A stretch of DNA of 44,014 nt from an uncultured Verrucomicrobiales bacterium (GCA_937928545.1 CALGJQ010000015.1:1-44014); one strand, 5' to 3'. Shown: positions 9,921-19,376, counted from the first letter of the stretch. Notes: generated by a model from the letters alone, not told the origin. Numbers and translations are program-made.

Positions 9921-10883
9921 ATGCCCTCCCTCCTGAATTACTTCGACCGCGTCACCGTCATCTCCCTCCCCGAGAGAAAGGACCGCCGCGAGCGCTTGCT
10001 CAAGAACCTCACCACCTGCGGTCTCGCCCAATCCGACGACCTCACCTGGCTCGATGCCGTCGATGGCCACAAGGCCGACCTCCCCTCATGGTGGAAAGCC
10101 GGGGCCGGAGCCTGGGGGTGCCGCTTCTCCCAACTCGCCGCCATCGAATCTGCCCAACGCGATGGTCTCCAAAACATCCTCATCCTTGAGGACGATGCCG
10201 TCTTCCATCCCCGCGCCGGAGAATGGCTCGATGACATCATGAAGATCCTCCCCGACGACTGGGGCCAATTTTTCCTTGGCGGTCAACACATGCAACGTCC
10301 TCACTCCTCCGATCACCCCAAGCTTTTGAAAGTCCGGAGCCTGACCCGAACTCACGCCTATGCCGTGAATCACACCCTTTTCCAAACCCTCATCGACCTA
10401 ATCAAGAACGACCAAGATTACCAAGACAACCCAGGCCGCCATGTCGATCATCAGTTCGCCGAACAGCAATCACAAGGAGCCTGGAAAACCTACGCACCCG
10501 CCTGGTGGCTTGCTGGCCAGGACGAAGGACTCAGCGACATCGCCAATGACACCCCTTTCCCTCGGCGTTGGTGGCAGGAAGGAAAACACTACTGGAAGCT
10601 CCCCTTCATCAAAATTTCACAAGATGCCGCGCCCCATCTTCAAGACCAACTTTACCAGCCCGAACAAGCTCCTCCATCCAACCATCTCAAGCGAATGCTC
10701 TGGTTCCGAAAAGTCGCCAGCGAAGCATGGGAACGCGGCCTTCTTCCCTCCTGCCCTCCCCTACCAGACCTCACCGACGACCTCTGGCCCGGCGGATTCT
10801 CCGAAGCCGATCCAGCCCGTATTCAGCACCTTGCCGACTACCCCTCAAATGGACTCTTCCCCCATCCCTTCTCTCTAAGCTAA
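9921..10883 (+). CDS. Glycosyltransferase family 25 protein
   Basis: A 320-residue GT25-type enzyme. The N-terminus has the family start (VTVISLPERKDRRERL, residues 12-27), then AGAWGCRFSQLAAI at about 59-72 and the metal/sugar-nucleotide motif NILILEDDAVF at about 83-93. A second part contains THAYAVNHTLF and VDHQF, also typical of the family. GT25 enzymes transfer galactose or related sugars to lipooligosaccharide or to hydroxylysine in proteins. The gene sits between a C39-like peptidase and a small protein with a Ser/Thr-rich tail, so a peptide acceptor is possible, but this is only suggested by position. No signal peptide is seen, so it should act in the cytoplasm. No clear ribosome binding site precedes it, fitting coupled translation in an operon. 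Confidence 0.88.
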   Translation: MPSLLNYFDRVTVISLPERKDRRERLLKNLTTCGLAQSDDLTWLDAVDGHKADLPSWWKAGAGAWGCRFSQLAAIESAQRDGLQNILILEDDAVFHPRAGEWLDDIMKILPDDWGQFFLGGQHMQRPHSSDHPKLLKVRSLTRTHAYAVNHTLFQTLIDLIKNDQDYQDNPGRHVDHQFAEQQSQGAWKTYAPAWWLAGQDEGLSDIANDTPFPRRWWQEGKHYWKLPFIKISQDAAPHLQDQLYQPEQAPPSNHLKRMLWFRKVASEAWERGLLPSCPPLPDLTDDLWPGGFSEADPARIQHLADYPSNGLFPHPFSLS

Positions 10884-10887
10884 AAAA

Positions 10888-11256
10888 ATGAACAAAGAAT
10901 ACTACACATATCTCGGCTGCTCTTGCGCTGTCGAACACCTCATTGCCAACATCGAAGACGGAGCCACTCCGGAGGTCGCCTTGGTTGCTTCCGACCTCGC
11001 CCAGGTCCGTATTGACCTCCTCAATGGAAGCACCAACGACCCATCAATGGCAGCCTTTGAAGAACTCTTCAAAAATCAAGTCGTCATCATTATGGAATCC
11101 ATTGAAGTCCTCCGCTCGTCCGATTGTTTTGCCAACGTCGATGGTGTCCTTAATGAACTGCTGGAGCACTATTACCAAATTGGTGACTCCTTGATGGGCG
11201 GTGGAGGCAGCTGCTCTTGGGGAACCAGTCCCGTAACGAGCTACTACACTCCTTAG
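10888..11256 (+). CDS. Small unknown protein with GGGG and a Ser/Thr/Cys/Tyr C-terminal tail (candidate precursor peptide)
   Basis: A 122-residue protein that I do not recognise. It has no signal peptide. Residues 1-100 look helical and acidic, with a CSC motif at 11-13 and a Cys at 80. Residues 104-107 are GGGG, followed by the 15-residue tail SCSWGTSPVTSYYTP, in which four Ser, three Thr, two Tyr and one Cys could be modified. A helical acidic leader, a glycine pair and a short hydroxyl-rich tail is the general plan of ribosomally made peptides cut by C39 peptidases. The neighbours are a C39-like peptidase and a glycosyltransferase. The start lies 4 bases after the preceding stop. A precursor role is inference; it could equally be a small partner or substrate of the kinase. 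Confidence 0.75.
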   Translation: MNKEYYTYLGCSCAVEHLIANIEDGATPEVALVASDLAQVRIDLLNGSTNDPSMAAFEELFKNQVVIIMESIEVLRSSDCFANVDGVLNELLEHYYQIGDSLMGGGGSCSWGTSPVTSYYTP

Positions 11257-11307
11257 CTAAGCCGATCTTCCTTCCCTCCACTTGGTAGACCTGCTTTCCT
11301 TTGACCG

Positions 11308-12054
11308 ATGGCAAGTAACCGTGATCGCACTAAAGCAGGCTTTCCGAGCACCTGCTGGACTCTCGTAGTCTCATTAAAGGAAGGTCAAAAGACCTCGAGC
11401 CGCGACGAAAGTCTCAGCCAGATCTGTGAAACGTATTGGTTCCCCCTCTACTCCTTCGCGCGGCATCGTGGTCGCTCTTCTCATGATGCCGAAGATGCCG
11501 TCCAAGGCTTCCTGACCTCCGTCGTCACCGGTGACTACCTCGCCCGTGCCGATCACGAAAAGGGGAAACTCCGGACTTTCCTTCTTACCGGATTCACCCG
11601 CTACCTCAAAGACCTCAACGTCCAAAAAAACGCCCTTAAACGAGGCGGACAAAACTCAATTCTCTCACTCGACCTCATGCAGGCCGAGGAGTGGCTAGAG
11701 GGCGAAGAAATCCAAGACACCGAAACGAGCCTCGACTTCGAACGCGAATGGGCCCTCACCACCATGCGCACCGCAATCTCGCAAATTGAAAAACAAGAGA
11801 ACCAAAGCGGCAAAAGTAGCGCTCGTTTTAAAATCCTCAGTCGCTTCCTGACGCCTCAAAGCTGCGACGGCTTCACTCGTGAAGAAGCTGCCAATAGACT
11901 GGAGATCTCGCCCGACGCCTGCGACAAAGCGATCCAACGCCTGCGCCTTACCTTCCGCGAAACAGTCCGCGAACTCGTCGCCGGCACCCTCGTCGATCCC
12001 TCCCGCGACGCCATTAAGGAAGAAATGGAGCAGCTCCAACGAGCGCTCCTTTAA
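11308..12054 (+). CDS. ECF-type RNA polymerase sigma factor (kinase-associated group)
   Basis: A 248-residue sigma-70 family protein. Region 2 is recognisable from FPSTCWTLVVSL (about 12-23), YWFPLYSFARHRGRSSHDAEDAVQGFL (about 44-70, in two parts) and the segment ending KGKLRTFLLTGFTRYL. Region 4 contains an HTH (TREEAANRLEISPDACDKAI, about 191-210). The sequence style, with a Trp/Tyr-rich region 2 and RRG-H-EDA-like motif, matches sigma factors that neighbour zinc-ribbon Ser/Thr kinases in Planctomycetes and Verrucomicrobia. Such pairs usually have the sigma gene first; here it is the last gene of the run, 51 bases after the small protein. It has no visible anti-sigma partner nearby, so control by the kinase at 5036 is a reasonable guess. 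It converges with the helicase gene with a four-base overlap of stop codons. Confidence 0.9.
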   Translation: MASNRDRTKAGFPSTCWTLVVSLKEGQKTSSRDESLSQICETYWFPLYSFARHRGRSSHDAEDAVQGFLTSVVTGDYLARADHEKGKLRTFLLTGFTRYLKDLNVQKNALKRGGQNSILSLDLMQAEEWLEGEEIQDTETSLDFEREWALTTMRTAISQIEKQENQSGKSSARFKILSRFLTPQSCDGFTREEAANRLEISPDACDKAIQRLRLTFRETVRELVAGTLVDPSRDAIKEEMEQLQRALL

Positions 12055-15000
12055 ACCTCAATCGGAGCCAGTAGATCTTCGAGCGTCTCGGTATCAAGCC
12101 GCAACTTACTCGTCTTCTCACTGAGCAGAGCTTCCACCAATTTCGATTTCTTGGCCTGCAAATCAAGAATCCGCTCCTCGATTGACCCCTCGGAAATCAG
12201 CTTATGGACAAAGACCGGATTCGTTTGTCCAATCCGATGAGCCCGATCCGTCGCCTGATTCTCCGCCGCCGGATTCCACCAAGGATCGTAGTGAATGACC
12301 GTATCTGCTGCTGTCAAATTCAACCCAGTCCCTCCCGCCTTTAGCGAAATCAAAAACACCGGCGTCTCCCCTTTTTGAAACTTCTCGACCGGAGCCTTCC
12401 GGTTTCGGGTTGCCCCCGTAATTTTCACAAAAGCAATTTTCTCCTTCTTCAAATGCTCCTCAATCATCGCCAGCATCGTCGTGAATTGTGAGAAGAGCAA
12501 AATCCTCCGCCCCTCACCCACCAGGGTCTCCAGCAACTCGACGAGGAAATCCAACTTCGCCGATCTTTTCGCCTTTTTCGCAATCTCAGTCTTAATGAGC
12601 TTGGGGTGACAACAGATCTGTCGAAGTCGCAGGAGCGCATCCAGCACAATGATCTGCGACCGCGCCAAGCCCTTATCCGCAATCGCATCACGCACCTTAG
12701 AGTCCATCGCCGAACGCACGCTCTCGTAGATTTCCTGCTGCTCTTTGGTCAAAGCAATGCGATGGATGATCTCAGTCTTCGGAGGTAATTCTAACACCAC
12801 CTGATCCTTCGTCCTCCTTAAAATCAGATTACTCATTCGAGCATTGAGACGACGTTGCGCATCCTCATCGCCCTGCCTTTCAATGGGATGACGAAAGGCC
12901 TTATTGAAGGTCTCCAGACTCCCCAACAACCCCGGCATCAAGAACCTCACCAATGACCAAAGCTCCCCCAAATGGTTCTCCATCGGGGTTCCCGAAAGGC
13001 AGACCCGATGCCGCACATCCAGCTCACACGCCGACTTCGAAACCTTCGCCACCGGATTCTTAATATACTGAGCCTCATCGAGAATCGCGAGATGGTAGGT
13101 GTGCTTCAAATGCTCCGCCTCATCCCGCTGAAGCAAAGCGTAGGATGTGATCACCAAATCAAAATCCCCAATCTCCCTAAATCTCTTTTTGCGCAATGGC
13201 CCGTGAAGTACGAGAACCTTCAGACTTGGCGCAAACTTTCGAGCCTCCATCTCCCAATTGGGAACCACACTCGTGGGAGCAACCACCAAACTCGGCCTCC
13301 CCTCAGCTCGACCACTCTCCACCTCTGCCGCGAGGTGAGTCAGCGTCTGCAAAGTTTTCCCCAAGCCCATGTCATCGGCCAAGATTCCATGAAGATGATG
13401 CCGCGCCAAAAACTGCAACCATTGAAATCCCTCCTTCTGATAATCCCGCAGCTCCGCCTTGATCATCTTGGGAAGCGGAACCGGCACGTGCGGCTCTTTC
13501 TTCTTCAGCTGCTCGCCCAGCGCCCGCAGGTCAGCCAGCGTCTTCGATTCATCAAGCTCCAGACTCTCACAAAGACAAGCGGCATCGAGCGGATGTAGCC
13601 CATCCTCCGGCCGATTATACAAATCTCGAACCGACCGCACGATGCGAAAGAAGCGCTTCGCGGGAAGATTGAAAAATGACTTCCCCAGTTGATCCGCCAC
13701 CACCACTCGTTGATCCTCATCAATCTCACTATCCTCCGGAATCGACGCTCCCGATTTCAAAAAATTCGCAATCAAATCCAGTAAGCTTTGCCGCTGCCCC
13801 TCCGTTGTGACAATCCCCGTATCAAATTGAAACCAATCAATCCCCGGGGCCGAATCTTCTGAGAGCTCGGCATACATCGAATCCGCTTCCACCACATTCA
13901 GATCATAGCTCGGCTCCAGTCGCACCTCCCAACCGGCCCTCTCCAGTTTCGGCACTGTGCGAGCTTGAAAATCCGCCCAAGTCACATCCCACTCATTCGG
14001 CTCCTTACTCAGCCCGAAGTGATCAAAGTGCTCTTCTCCCACCACCTTGGCATCAAAAAGATCTCGCACTAACTGCAAGCCCACTCGTTCCAACTCAAGT
14101 CGGCACTCTTTCTCAGCATCCAGATCACGCTCAATCACCAAGAGCATATTCTCCTTTGCCAGCTTCGTCACTTGCCGCTCTTCTGACGAAAACCACAACT
14201 CCTCCTCTCCATAGCGAAAGGCAAGTCGCCCCGTGATCACCGGCGGCACCGCAAGCGAAACCGCACTACCAAACGAGGACGGCATTCCACTCGGCAAGAG
14301 ATCCACCCGCCCCAAGGTCAGCACCGGCTTTGGCCCCTCATGGAGCAAAACCTCTTCTTCCAGAGTCACCGGCCGTGGCACCGTGAGCGGAATCCCTCGC
14401 CCCTCCATCTCCATCGAAAGCTGCATCGCCTTCTCAACATCCACTCTCGGCCCCCGCAACCAAAGCTGCAGAAATTCTACCGACTGCCCCGGCATCAACT
14501 CTACCGGCCCCAGAAAATGACTCTCAGGATCCAGATAGTAGGGCCCGTCAATCTCTACCAACAAGGCCTCTCCCGACGGTAAGCCAATCGAAGGCGCATA
14601 CTCACCTTCACCCGACACCTCCCATTTTGCCCCCAACAAAATCGGCGGACCATCCTTAAGCGACTCGGGAAGCGGATCCCCCTTTCGCCCCACTTCCTGC
14701 CCCATAAAGAACCTCCCTGATTCAAAAAGCCCCGGTAAAAGGCTCAGCGCATAAGCCCCCTGCAAAACCCTCACCTCATACCAATGGAAATTTGCGTCCG
14801 GAGCATTAGGCAACCTTTCTCTAAATGCCGTAATCAGCTCAAAGTCACCCTCCTGCATGTAAGCCGGCCTCAGTGCAGTCTGCCCCGGCGAAAATGAAGG
14901 GTTCTCAATCCGAGCTTCCTTCGTGGCTGGATATGCAATCTTAGCAAAACCAACCTCCAAAAAACCGTCGTCTCGTGGAGTTACCAAAAACGCCACCCCC

Positions 15001-15458
15001 TCAGTTCGCCGCTTCTTCGCAACTTCCTCCACCTTCTCCTCTGGCTTCACCACCTTCGACAAAGCCGAGAGCCACCGATCATGCGCACCATCCTCTTCTC
15101 CCTCCTCCTCGGCCCCATCGATGGCCTTTTGCAAATCATAAACAAAAGCCGCCACATGCTTACAATCCTCACTCACCGGACAGGTGCAACTCCCCCAAAA
15201 GATCCACCCCTCGCGCTCGCATTTCCCAGTAATGCTCACCTTGTAGGGTTGCGACCTCGTCCCCTGCACCCGCGCCGTTCCCACGAAACCCGACTTGCTC
15301 CCTATGAAATGATCAATATCCAAAACCTTCCCCTCATCCGATAGCTTCCGACCTCTCGCCAGATACTGAGACGGAAAATCACGACTCCACCCCTTGCTCC
15401 GCAAAAATTTGCAGACCGCAGGTAGACTAAGGAGAGTATCAAGCCAGTTCATCGACAT
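12051..15458 (-). CDS. SNF2-family DNA helicase/translocase with SWIM zinc finger
   Basis: About 1135 residues from the chosen ATG. A SWIM zinc finger lies near the N-terminus (CTCP at 91-94, CKH at 99-101). A long beta-rich middle part resembles the N-terminal regions of bacterial SNF2 proteins. The helicase core begins at about 655: DDMGLGKT ending near 702, DEAQ at about 794-797, SGTPMEN, and motif VI QATDRAHRIGQ at about 1068-1078. Such proteins move along duplex DNA and displace proteins or RNA polymerase; the precise role is unknown. The frame stays open up to 15551, but I prefer ATG 15458 because GAGAAG lies 6 bases upstream of it and the longer version would run through the start of the opposite-strand remnant at 15546. 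ATG 15452 is also possible. Confidence 0.93.
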   Translation of the reverse strand: MSMNWLDTLLSLPAVCKFLRSKGWSRDFPSQYLARGRKLSDEGKVLDIDHFIGSKSGFVGTARVQGTRSQPYKVSITGKCEREGWIFWGSCTCPVSEDCKHVAAFVYDLQKAIDGAEEEGEEDGAHDRWLSALSKVVKPEEKVEEVAKKRRTEGVAFLVTPRDDGFLEVGFAKIAYPATKEARIENPSFSPGQTALRPAYMQEGDFELITAFRERLPNAPDANFHWYEVRVLQGAYALSLLPGLFESGRFFMGQEVGRKGDPLPESLKDGPPILLGAKWEVSGEGEYAPSIGLPSGEALLVEIDGPYYLDPESHFLGPVELMPGQSVEFLQLWLRGPRVDVEKAMQLSMEMEGRGIPLTVPRPVTLEEEVLLHEGPKPVLTLGRVDLLPSGMPSSFGSAVSLAVPPVITGRLAFRYGEEELWFSSEERQVTKLAKENMLLVIERDLDAEKECRLELERVGLQLVRDLFDAKVVGEEHFDHFGLSKEPNEWDVTWADFQARTVPKLERAGWEVRLEPSYDLNVVEADSMYAELSEDSAPGIDWFQFDTGIVTTEGQRQSLLDLIANFLKSGASIPEDSEIDEDQRVVVADQLGKSFFNLPAKRFFRIVRSVRDLYNRPEDGLHPLDAACLCESLELDESKTLADLRALGEQLKKKEPHVPVPLPKMIKAELRDYQKEGFQWLQFLARHHLHGILADDMGLGKTLQTLTHLAAEVESGRAEGRPSLVVAPTSVVPNWEMEARKFAPSLKVLVLHGPLRKKRFREIGDFDLVITSYALLQRDEAEHLKHTYHLAILDEAQYIKNPVAKVSKSACELDVRHRVCLSGTPMENHLGELWSLVRFLMPGLLGSLETFNKAFRHPIERQGDEDAQRRLNARMSNLILRRTKDQVVLELPPKTEIIHRIALTKEQQEIYESVRSAMDSKVRDAIADKGLARSQIIVLDALLRLRQICCHPKLIKTEIAKKAKRSAKLDFLVELLETLVGEGRRILLFSQFTTMLAMIEEHLKKEKIAFVKITGATRNRKAPVEKFQKGETPVFLISLKAGGTGLNLTAADTVIHYDPWWNPAAENQATDRAHRIGQTNPVFVHKLISEGSIEERILDLQAKKSKLVEALLSEKTSKLRLDTETLEDLLAPIEV

Positions 15459-15545
15459 GGAGATCTTCTCATAAACTTTAAGAAACTTAACGATAGAAAT
15501 ACTCAACCCTTGTAATTGAGCACCCAAAAGAAGTTGGCTATTTGG

Positions 15546-15842
15546 ATGCAACTGACCCCTCGATTGCTTCTTTTTTCCTCGCTAGCATTTTCTGCCAGCC
15601 ACGCTGCGACAATCACTGAATTCTTGGCTAGCAATAACGAGGGCCTCGTCTCCTCAGACCTTGGCGAAAATCACCTCGCCATTTCCTACCAGCAGAACAT
15701 CAACGCGACCGACATCGACTCACCCGTCCTCGTCGATGAATTGACCAATGCAGCCGCGCAAACCAAGCAAGTCATTCAACGTCTCGCAGACTCCGTGACC
15801 ACTACCCCACGCCGCTTCCTCAAAGTTCGCGTGCATCGCTAA
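15546..15842 (+). pseudogene. Deletion remnant of an exported LTD protein (N- and C-terminal ends fused)
   Basis: A 98-residue frame with a clear signal peptide (MQLTPRLLLFSSLAFSASHA) followed by the first strand of a lamin-tail domain (ATITEFLASNNEGLVSSD). It then jumps to a sequence typical of the very end of large verrucomicrobial exported proteins (HLAISYQQN near the start and PRRFLKVRV at the end). The whole middle is absent, with no frameshift. The gene at 1-2654 has the same start motif (LISEFMASNETTLADED) and a similar C-terminal module (LIVEVSSDLVNW, then a Cys/Phe-Val end), so both derive from one protein family. An in-frame internal deletion of several hundred codons explains it best. 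It may still be translated as a small exported protein. It sits head to head with the helicase gene. Confidence 0.6.
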
Positions 15843-15845
15843 ACG

Positions 15846-18800
15846 TCACTTCGCCCCCAAAAAGACTCGTGGCTGACCTCCGTTATTTGCAGTGATCAAA
15901 TCGATCACACCATCTCCATTCAGATCCTTCGCGATCAATCCGCGAAGGTCGTCACGCTGAATGAAGCCACTCTGAGCAGGCCACAACTCGTGGAACTCTC
16001 CTTCAGGACCTCCCTTGAGAAGAACCCCCAAGCCCGCATTCATTCGGCCAGTCTCTCGCTGTGCTCCATTGAAGTTCTGCCCTAGGGCCAAATCAACCGC
16101 CCCATCTCCATCGAAGTCTCCAATCGCAATGTCCATCACTGGTGCCAACTGGCTCAAAATCGGTAAAGCTTCTCCTTTAAAGCCCCCCTTCCCATCATTC
16201 CAAAAAACCATCGTGGCGAGTGTATTGGCCTCCAAACGAATCGCCTGATCGAGAGCCTTTGGCGTGTAAAGATCCTGCAGCGATTGACTCGCAAAAGCGG
16301 CGTAGGATGGGGCGTTTTTTAGCAGGTGTGGCATCGCCGAAGTCGAACAACTCCGCCCCCGCACCGGGAGTAATTTCCCATCCTTCGACTTCGCTTCAAC
16401 TAACTGCAACTTCCCTTGCCCCCCAAAGTCATGCGCAAATAGTGTCGCCGGATGCTCCGCATCAACATCGTATTTCGTATTCAGCCCAAAGTTCCCCGCC
16501 ACAAAATCCAAATCACCATCCTGATCTAAATCAGCGACCCGAACCGAAGTCCACCAACCCGTCAATTCACCTAGGCCAGCCTCTCTTGTTTTCTCAACAA
16601 AACCCTCAGGAGTATTCTGAAAAAACTTCACCGGCCCCCATTCACAAGCGACGAGTAAATCCTTCCTCCCATCGCCATCAAAGTCTCCCCATTGAGACCC
16701 TGTCACCAAACCAGGCTCACTCAGAATCGAATCCACCTCTTCAAACTTACCTCCTTCATTTCTGAGCAGAGCAGAACGCGGACTCGTCGGATAACTTCCG
16801 GGAACGTGCCGCCCTCCCACAAAAAGATCGAGGTCACCGTCACCATCAAAATCAGCCGCCTCCACACAACTTCCACTCTCGCGGAGATCTGGCAATGCCT
16901 CCTCGGGAGCCCTTTCCAAGACACCCGAGCCATCATTCAAATAAAGCCGATCGCGATAACGCATACTGCCGCGCTCACGGTTGGCTCCACCAGACACCAC
17001 ATAGAGATCCAAATCCCCATCTCCATCCGCATCAAACATCCTCGCCGCAACATCTTCATAAACGGCATCTTCTTTTATGACCGGCTGCTCACTTTTCCGA
17101 TAGCTTCCATCCTCTCCTTGAAAAAGAACGGAGCCTGCGAAACCATCCGCTCCCCCAAAATACAAATCAGGTCGGCCATCCCCGTTCAAATCGCCCACCT
17201 CCATCGCCGGCCCAAACTGCGAAAGCCGATTGGGCAACAAGGGCTGGGAGATAAAATCATTATAGTCATTTTCCTGATGCTCAAAATCGATGCCCATCTT
17301 TCCCCTTTCCTCAACAAACAGCGACTCCGAACTCTCCTCATTTTTCGCCGACTCTCCACCTTCACTCACGCGATAGTGATACCCAGCCTTCACATCAGAG
17401 AATCGCTGCACCTTCCCGCTCGGCCAGTGCACCATAAGCTCTTTCGCTACCTCCTCGTCGCCCAATCCAAAATGCGCCACCGCCTCGACCCCGCTCATAT
17501 ACCCACGTGAACTGGTCATGATTCGCGAGAGCTTCTCACCAGTTGAAAGAGTCACCTCGATTCTCGCTCCAAGACCAAAGTGATTGCTCTCCTCGCCTCG
17601 CAAACTCACCAGCATGGCATTTCCTCCAACAGAATCATTCCGATAAATCCCCACCGGATCATTCATATTATTCACCACCAAATCTAAGTCACCGTCGCGA
17701 TCGAGATCCACTAGGACAGCACCATGGCTCACCGTCTCATCACCCAGGCTCCACGCTTCACTCACGTTCTCAAACGACAAATCCCCCTTATTCCGAAAAG
17801 CCAAATTACGCTCCAAAAACCTTGGTCCCGCCAAAAAAATTTCCTGCAATTCTTCCGCCGTCGCTCCCTGATTCTTTGCCTCGATGACCTTTAGCGTCGC
17901 ATCAGAATCTTGCACGTTCCTTTCGATCCCATTTGTAAAGAAGGCATCCTCTAAGCCATCATTATCCAGATCGCCAAAAATCCCAGACCAGGTCCAGTCC
18001 GTGCTATCCAGACCTGCATAGAATGCGACATCCAAGAACTTCCCCATCCCCGTATTCACCTGCATGGTGTTACGCATGTACTGCCGCGGCTCGAGGTTAT
18101 CGAGGAACCAAGCCGTATCGGCCATCGCCCCCATCATCGTCTTCGCCTTATAGTGCGTGGTTGCTGACATGTCCGTGCTCAAGTAATCGAACCAGCCATC
18201 GTTATTGATGTCGGCAAAGTCACTCCCCATCGAACTCCAAGAAGTATACGGCAACGCCGACTCCGTCATCTCCGCAAAGCCACCCTTCCCATCATTTCGG
18301 TAAAGATGATCCGGCGTGTGGAAATCATTCGAGATGTAGAGATCAGGATTCATGTCATTGTTAAAATCCCACCACACTGCAGCTAGCCCATGCTCTTTCT
18401 CAACTGACATCCCGACCTCCTCCGTAACGTCTTTATAGTTGATCGGCTTCCCTGCCGTCGCGTCATTCCGAAAGAGATAATCTCTCGTCCCCATCTCTCT
18501 CGGCAGCCCATCTACCACCACGAACTCACCCCGATATTGAGGATCAGCCTGCCATTCCCCAAACTCATCCTTTACCATCTGGACCTTTGGACCAAACATC
18601 TCATCCAGACCAAACATCCGCGTCTCTGTCCGATACAAATCGAGGTCACCATCCCGATCATAATCCGCCGCCGCCACCATCGTTGGAGCCCGGTGAGTCA
18701 CATCTCCCCCTCCATAAAAACTCCCCGTAAAGCGACCCGTTCCATCATTCAAATAGATCTCATCCAAGGCTCCCTTATTGCAGATGAACAAATCCAAATC

Positions 18801-19271
18801 GCCATCATTGTCTAAATCCACAAAAGCCGCACCCGCACCCCAAGACTTCGTATCTAAGATCCCTGACACTTCGGTGGCATCTTCAAACTTCCATGGCGCC
18901 ACCTGCTTAAACAACCTATTCGGGCCATCTTGTGAAACGAGAAAGACATCCGGAAGACCATTCCCATCAAAATCACCCACGGTTAGACCAGCACCCGTCA
19001 GAAGATAATTCTTAATATTCTCTCTCTTGAGGAGGTTTTGAAACTCCATCCCAATCTCTTTTCCCGTGATCTTGGTATATCGAAATTCACCTCCTCTCGA
19101 TTGCTTTGTGAGCATTTGCTTTTCCAACCCATTGGCCACTTCATCCCATTCCCCTGCCAGCCATTGTTCTCGAAGCTCAGTAGAGGTTGTCTCCTGAGAG
19201 TTAGGCCTGCACGACACGACTAAAGCAGTCAGCACAATCAAACCGGATAAAAACAAAGGCGAAAAATTCAT
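15846..19271 (-). CDS. Exported FG-GAP/VCBS repeat lipoprotein with ASPIC/UnbV domain
   Basis: A 1141-residue protein. The signal peptide ends in a lipobox, VVSC, with lipid-modified Cys21. At least a dozen calcium-binding DxDxDG-type loops follow (for example DFDGNGLPD at 100-108, DLDNDGDLD at 152-160, DLDRDGDLD at 522-530), marking two beta-propeller blocks of FG-GAP repeats. Between them, at about 565-635, lies an ASPIC/UnbV domain (GLGARIEVTLSTG, then GLGDEEVAKELMVHWPSGK). Proteins of this layout are abundant in Verrucomicrobia, Planctomycetes and Bacteroidetes and are thought to act at the cell surface, perhaps in glycan or protein binding; no reaction is known. It ends 3 bases from the LTD remnant on the other strand. 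A terminator lies just upstream of its start, so it is transcribed separately from the PEP-CTERM gene behind it. Confidence 0.9.
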   Translation of the reverse strand: MNFSPLFLSGLIVLTALVVSCRPNSQETTSTELREQWLAGEWDEVANGLEKQMLTKQSRGGEFRYTKITGKEIGMEFQNLLKRENIKNYLLTGAGLTVGDFDGNGLPDVFLVSQDGPNRLFKQVAPWKFEDATEVSGILDTKSWGAGAAFVDLDNDGDLDLFICNKGALDEIYLNDGTGRFTGSFYGGGDVTHRAPTMVAAADYDRDGDLDLYRTETRMFGLDEMFGPKVQMVKDEFGEWQADPQYRGEFVVVDGLPREMGTRDYLFRNDATAGKPINYKDVTEEVGMSVEKEHGLAAVWWDFNNDMNPDLYISNDFHTPDHLYRNDGKGGFAEMTESALPYTSWSSMGSDFADINNDGWFDYLSTDMSATTHYKAKTMMGAMADTAWFLDNLEPRQYMRNTMQVNTGMGKFLDVAFYAGLDSTDWTWSGIFGDLDNDGLEDAFFTNGIERNVQDSDATLKVIEAKNQGATAEELQEIFLAGPRFLERNLAFRNKGDLSFENVSEAWSLGDETVSHGAVLVDLDRDGDLDLVVNNMNDPVGIYRNDSVGGNAMLVSLRGEESNHFGLGARIEVTLSTGEKLSRIMTSSRGYMSGVEAVAHFGLGDEEVAKELMVHWPSGKVQRFSDVKAGYHYRVSEGGESAKNEESSESLFVEERGKMGIDFEHQENDYNDFISQPLLPNRLSQFGPAMEVGDLNGDGRPDLYFGGADGFAGSVLFQGEDGSYRKSEQPVIKEDAVYEDVAARMFDADGDGDLDLYVVSGGANRERGSMRYRDRLYLNDGSGVLERAPEEALPDLRESGSCVEAADFDGDGDLDLFVGGRHVPGSYPTSPRSALLRNEGGKFEEVDSILSEPGLVTGSQWGDFDGDGRKDLLVACEWGPVKFFQNTPEGFVEKTREAGLGELTGWWTSVRVADLDQDGDLDFVAGNFGLNTKYDVDAEHPATLFAHDFGGQGKLQLVEAKSKDGKLLPVRGRSCSTSAMPHLLKNAPSYAAFASQSLQDLYTPKALDQAIRLEANTLATMVFWNDGKGGFKGEALPILSQLAPVMDIAIGDFDGDGAVDLALGQNFNGAQRETGRMNAGLGVLLKGGPEGEFHELWPAQSGFIQRDDLRGLIAKDLNGDGVIDLITANNGGQPRVFLGAK

Positions 19272-19330
19272 CGTTTCACTTTAGAAAAGCTATCAAAGGA
19301 ACCCCTCAGCTCAAGCGAAGGGACAAAAAA

Positions 19331-19356
19331 AAGCCGCCGAATTTCTCCGGCGGCTT
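19331..19356 (-). terminator. Intrinsic terminator after the PEP-CTERM gene
   Basis: A perfect 9-bp stem (aagccgccg at 19331-19339, cggcggctt at 19348-19356) with an 8-base loop. On the minus strand it is followed by a run of T (the A-run at 19324-19332); an A-run also flanks the other side, so it could work in both directions. It lies 20 bases after the stop of the gene at 19377-20075. Confidence 0.85.
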
Positions 19357-19376
19357 TTGAAAAAAAATTACAGGAA

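Noticed and set aside
15459..15551. Longer N-terminus of the SNF2 helicase starting at 15551
   Set aside because: It overlaps the opposite-strand signal peptide region and has no ribosome binding site; the start at 15458 has one.
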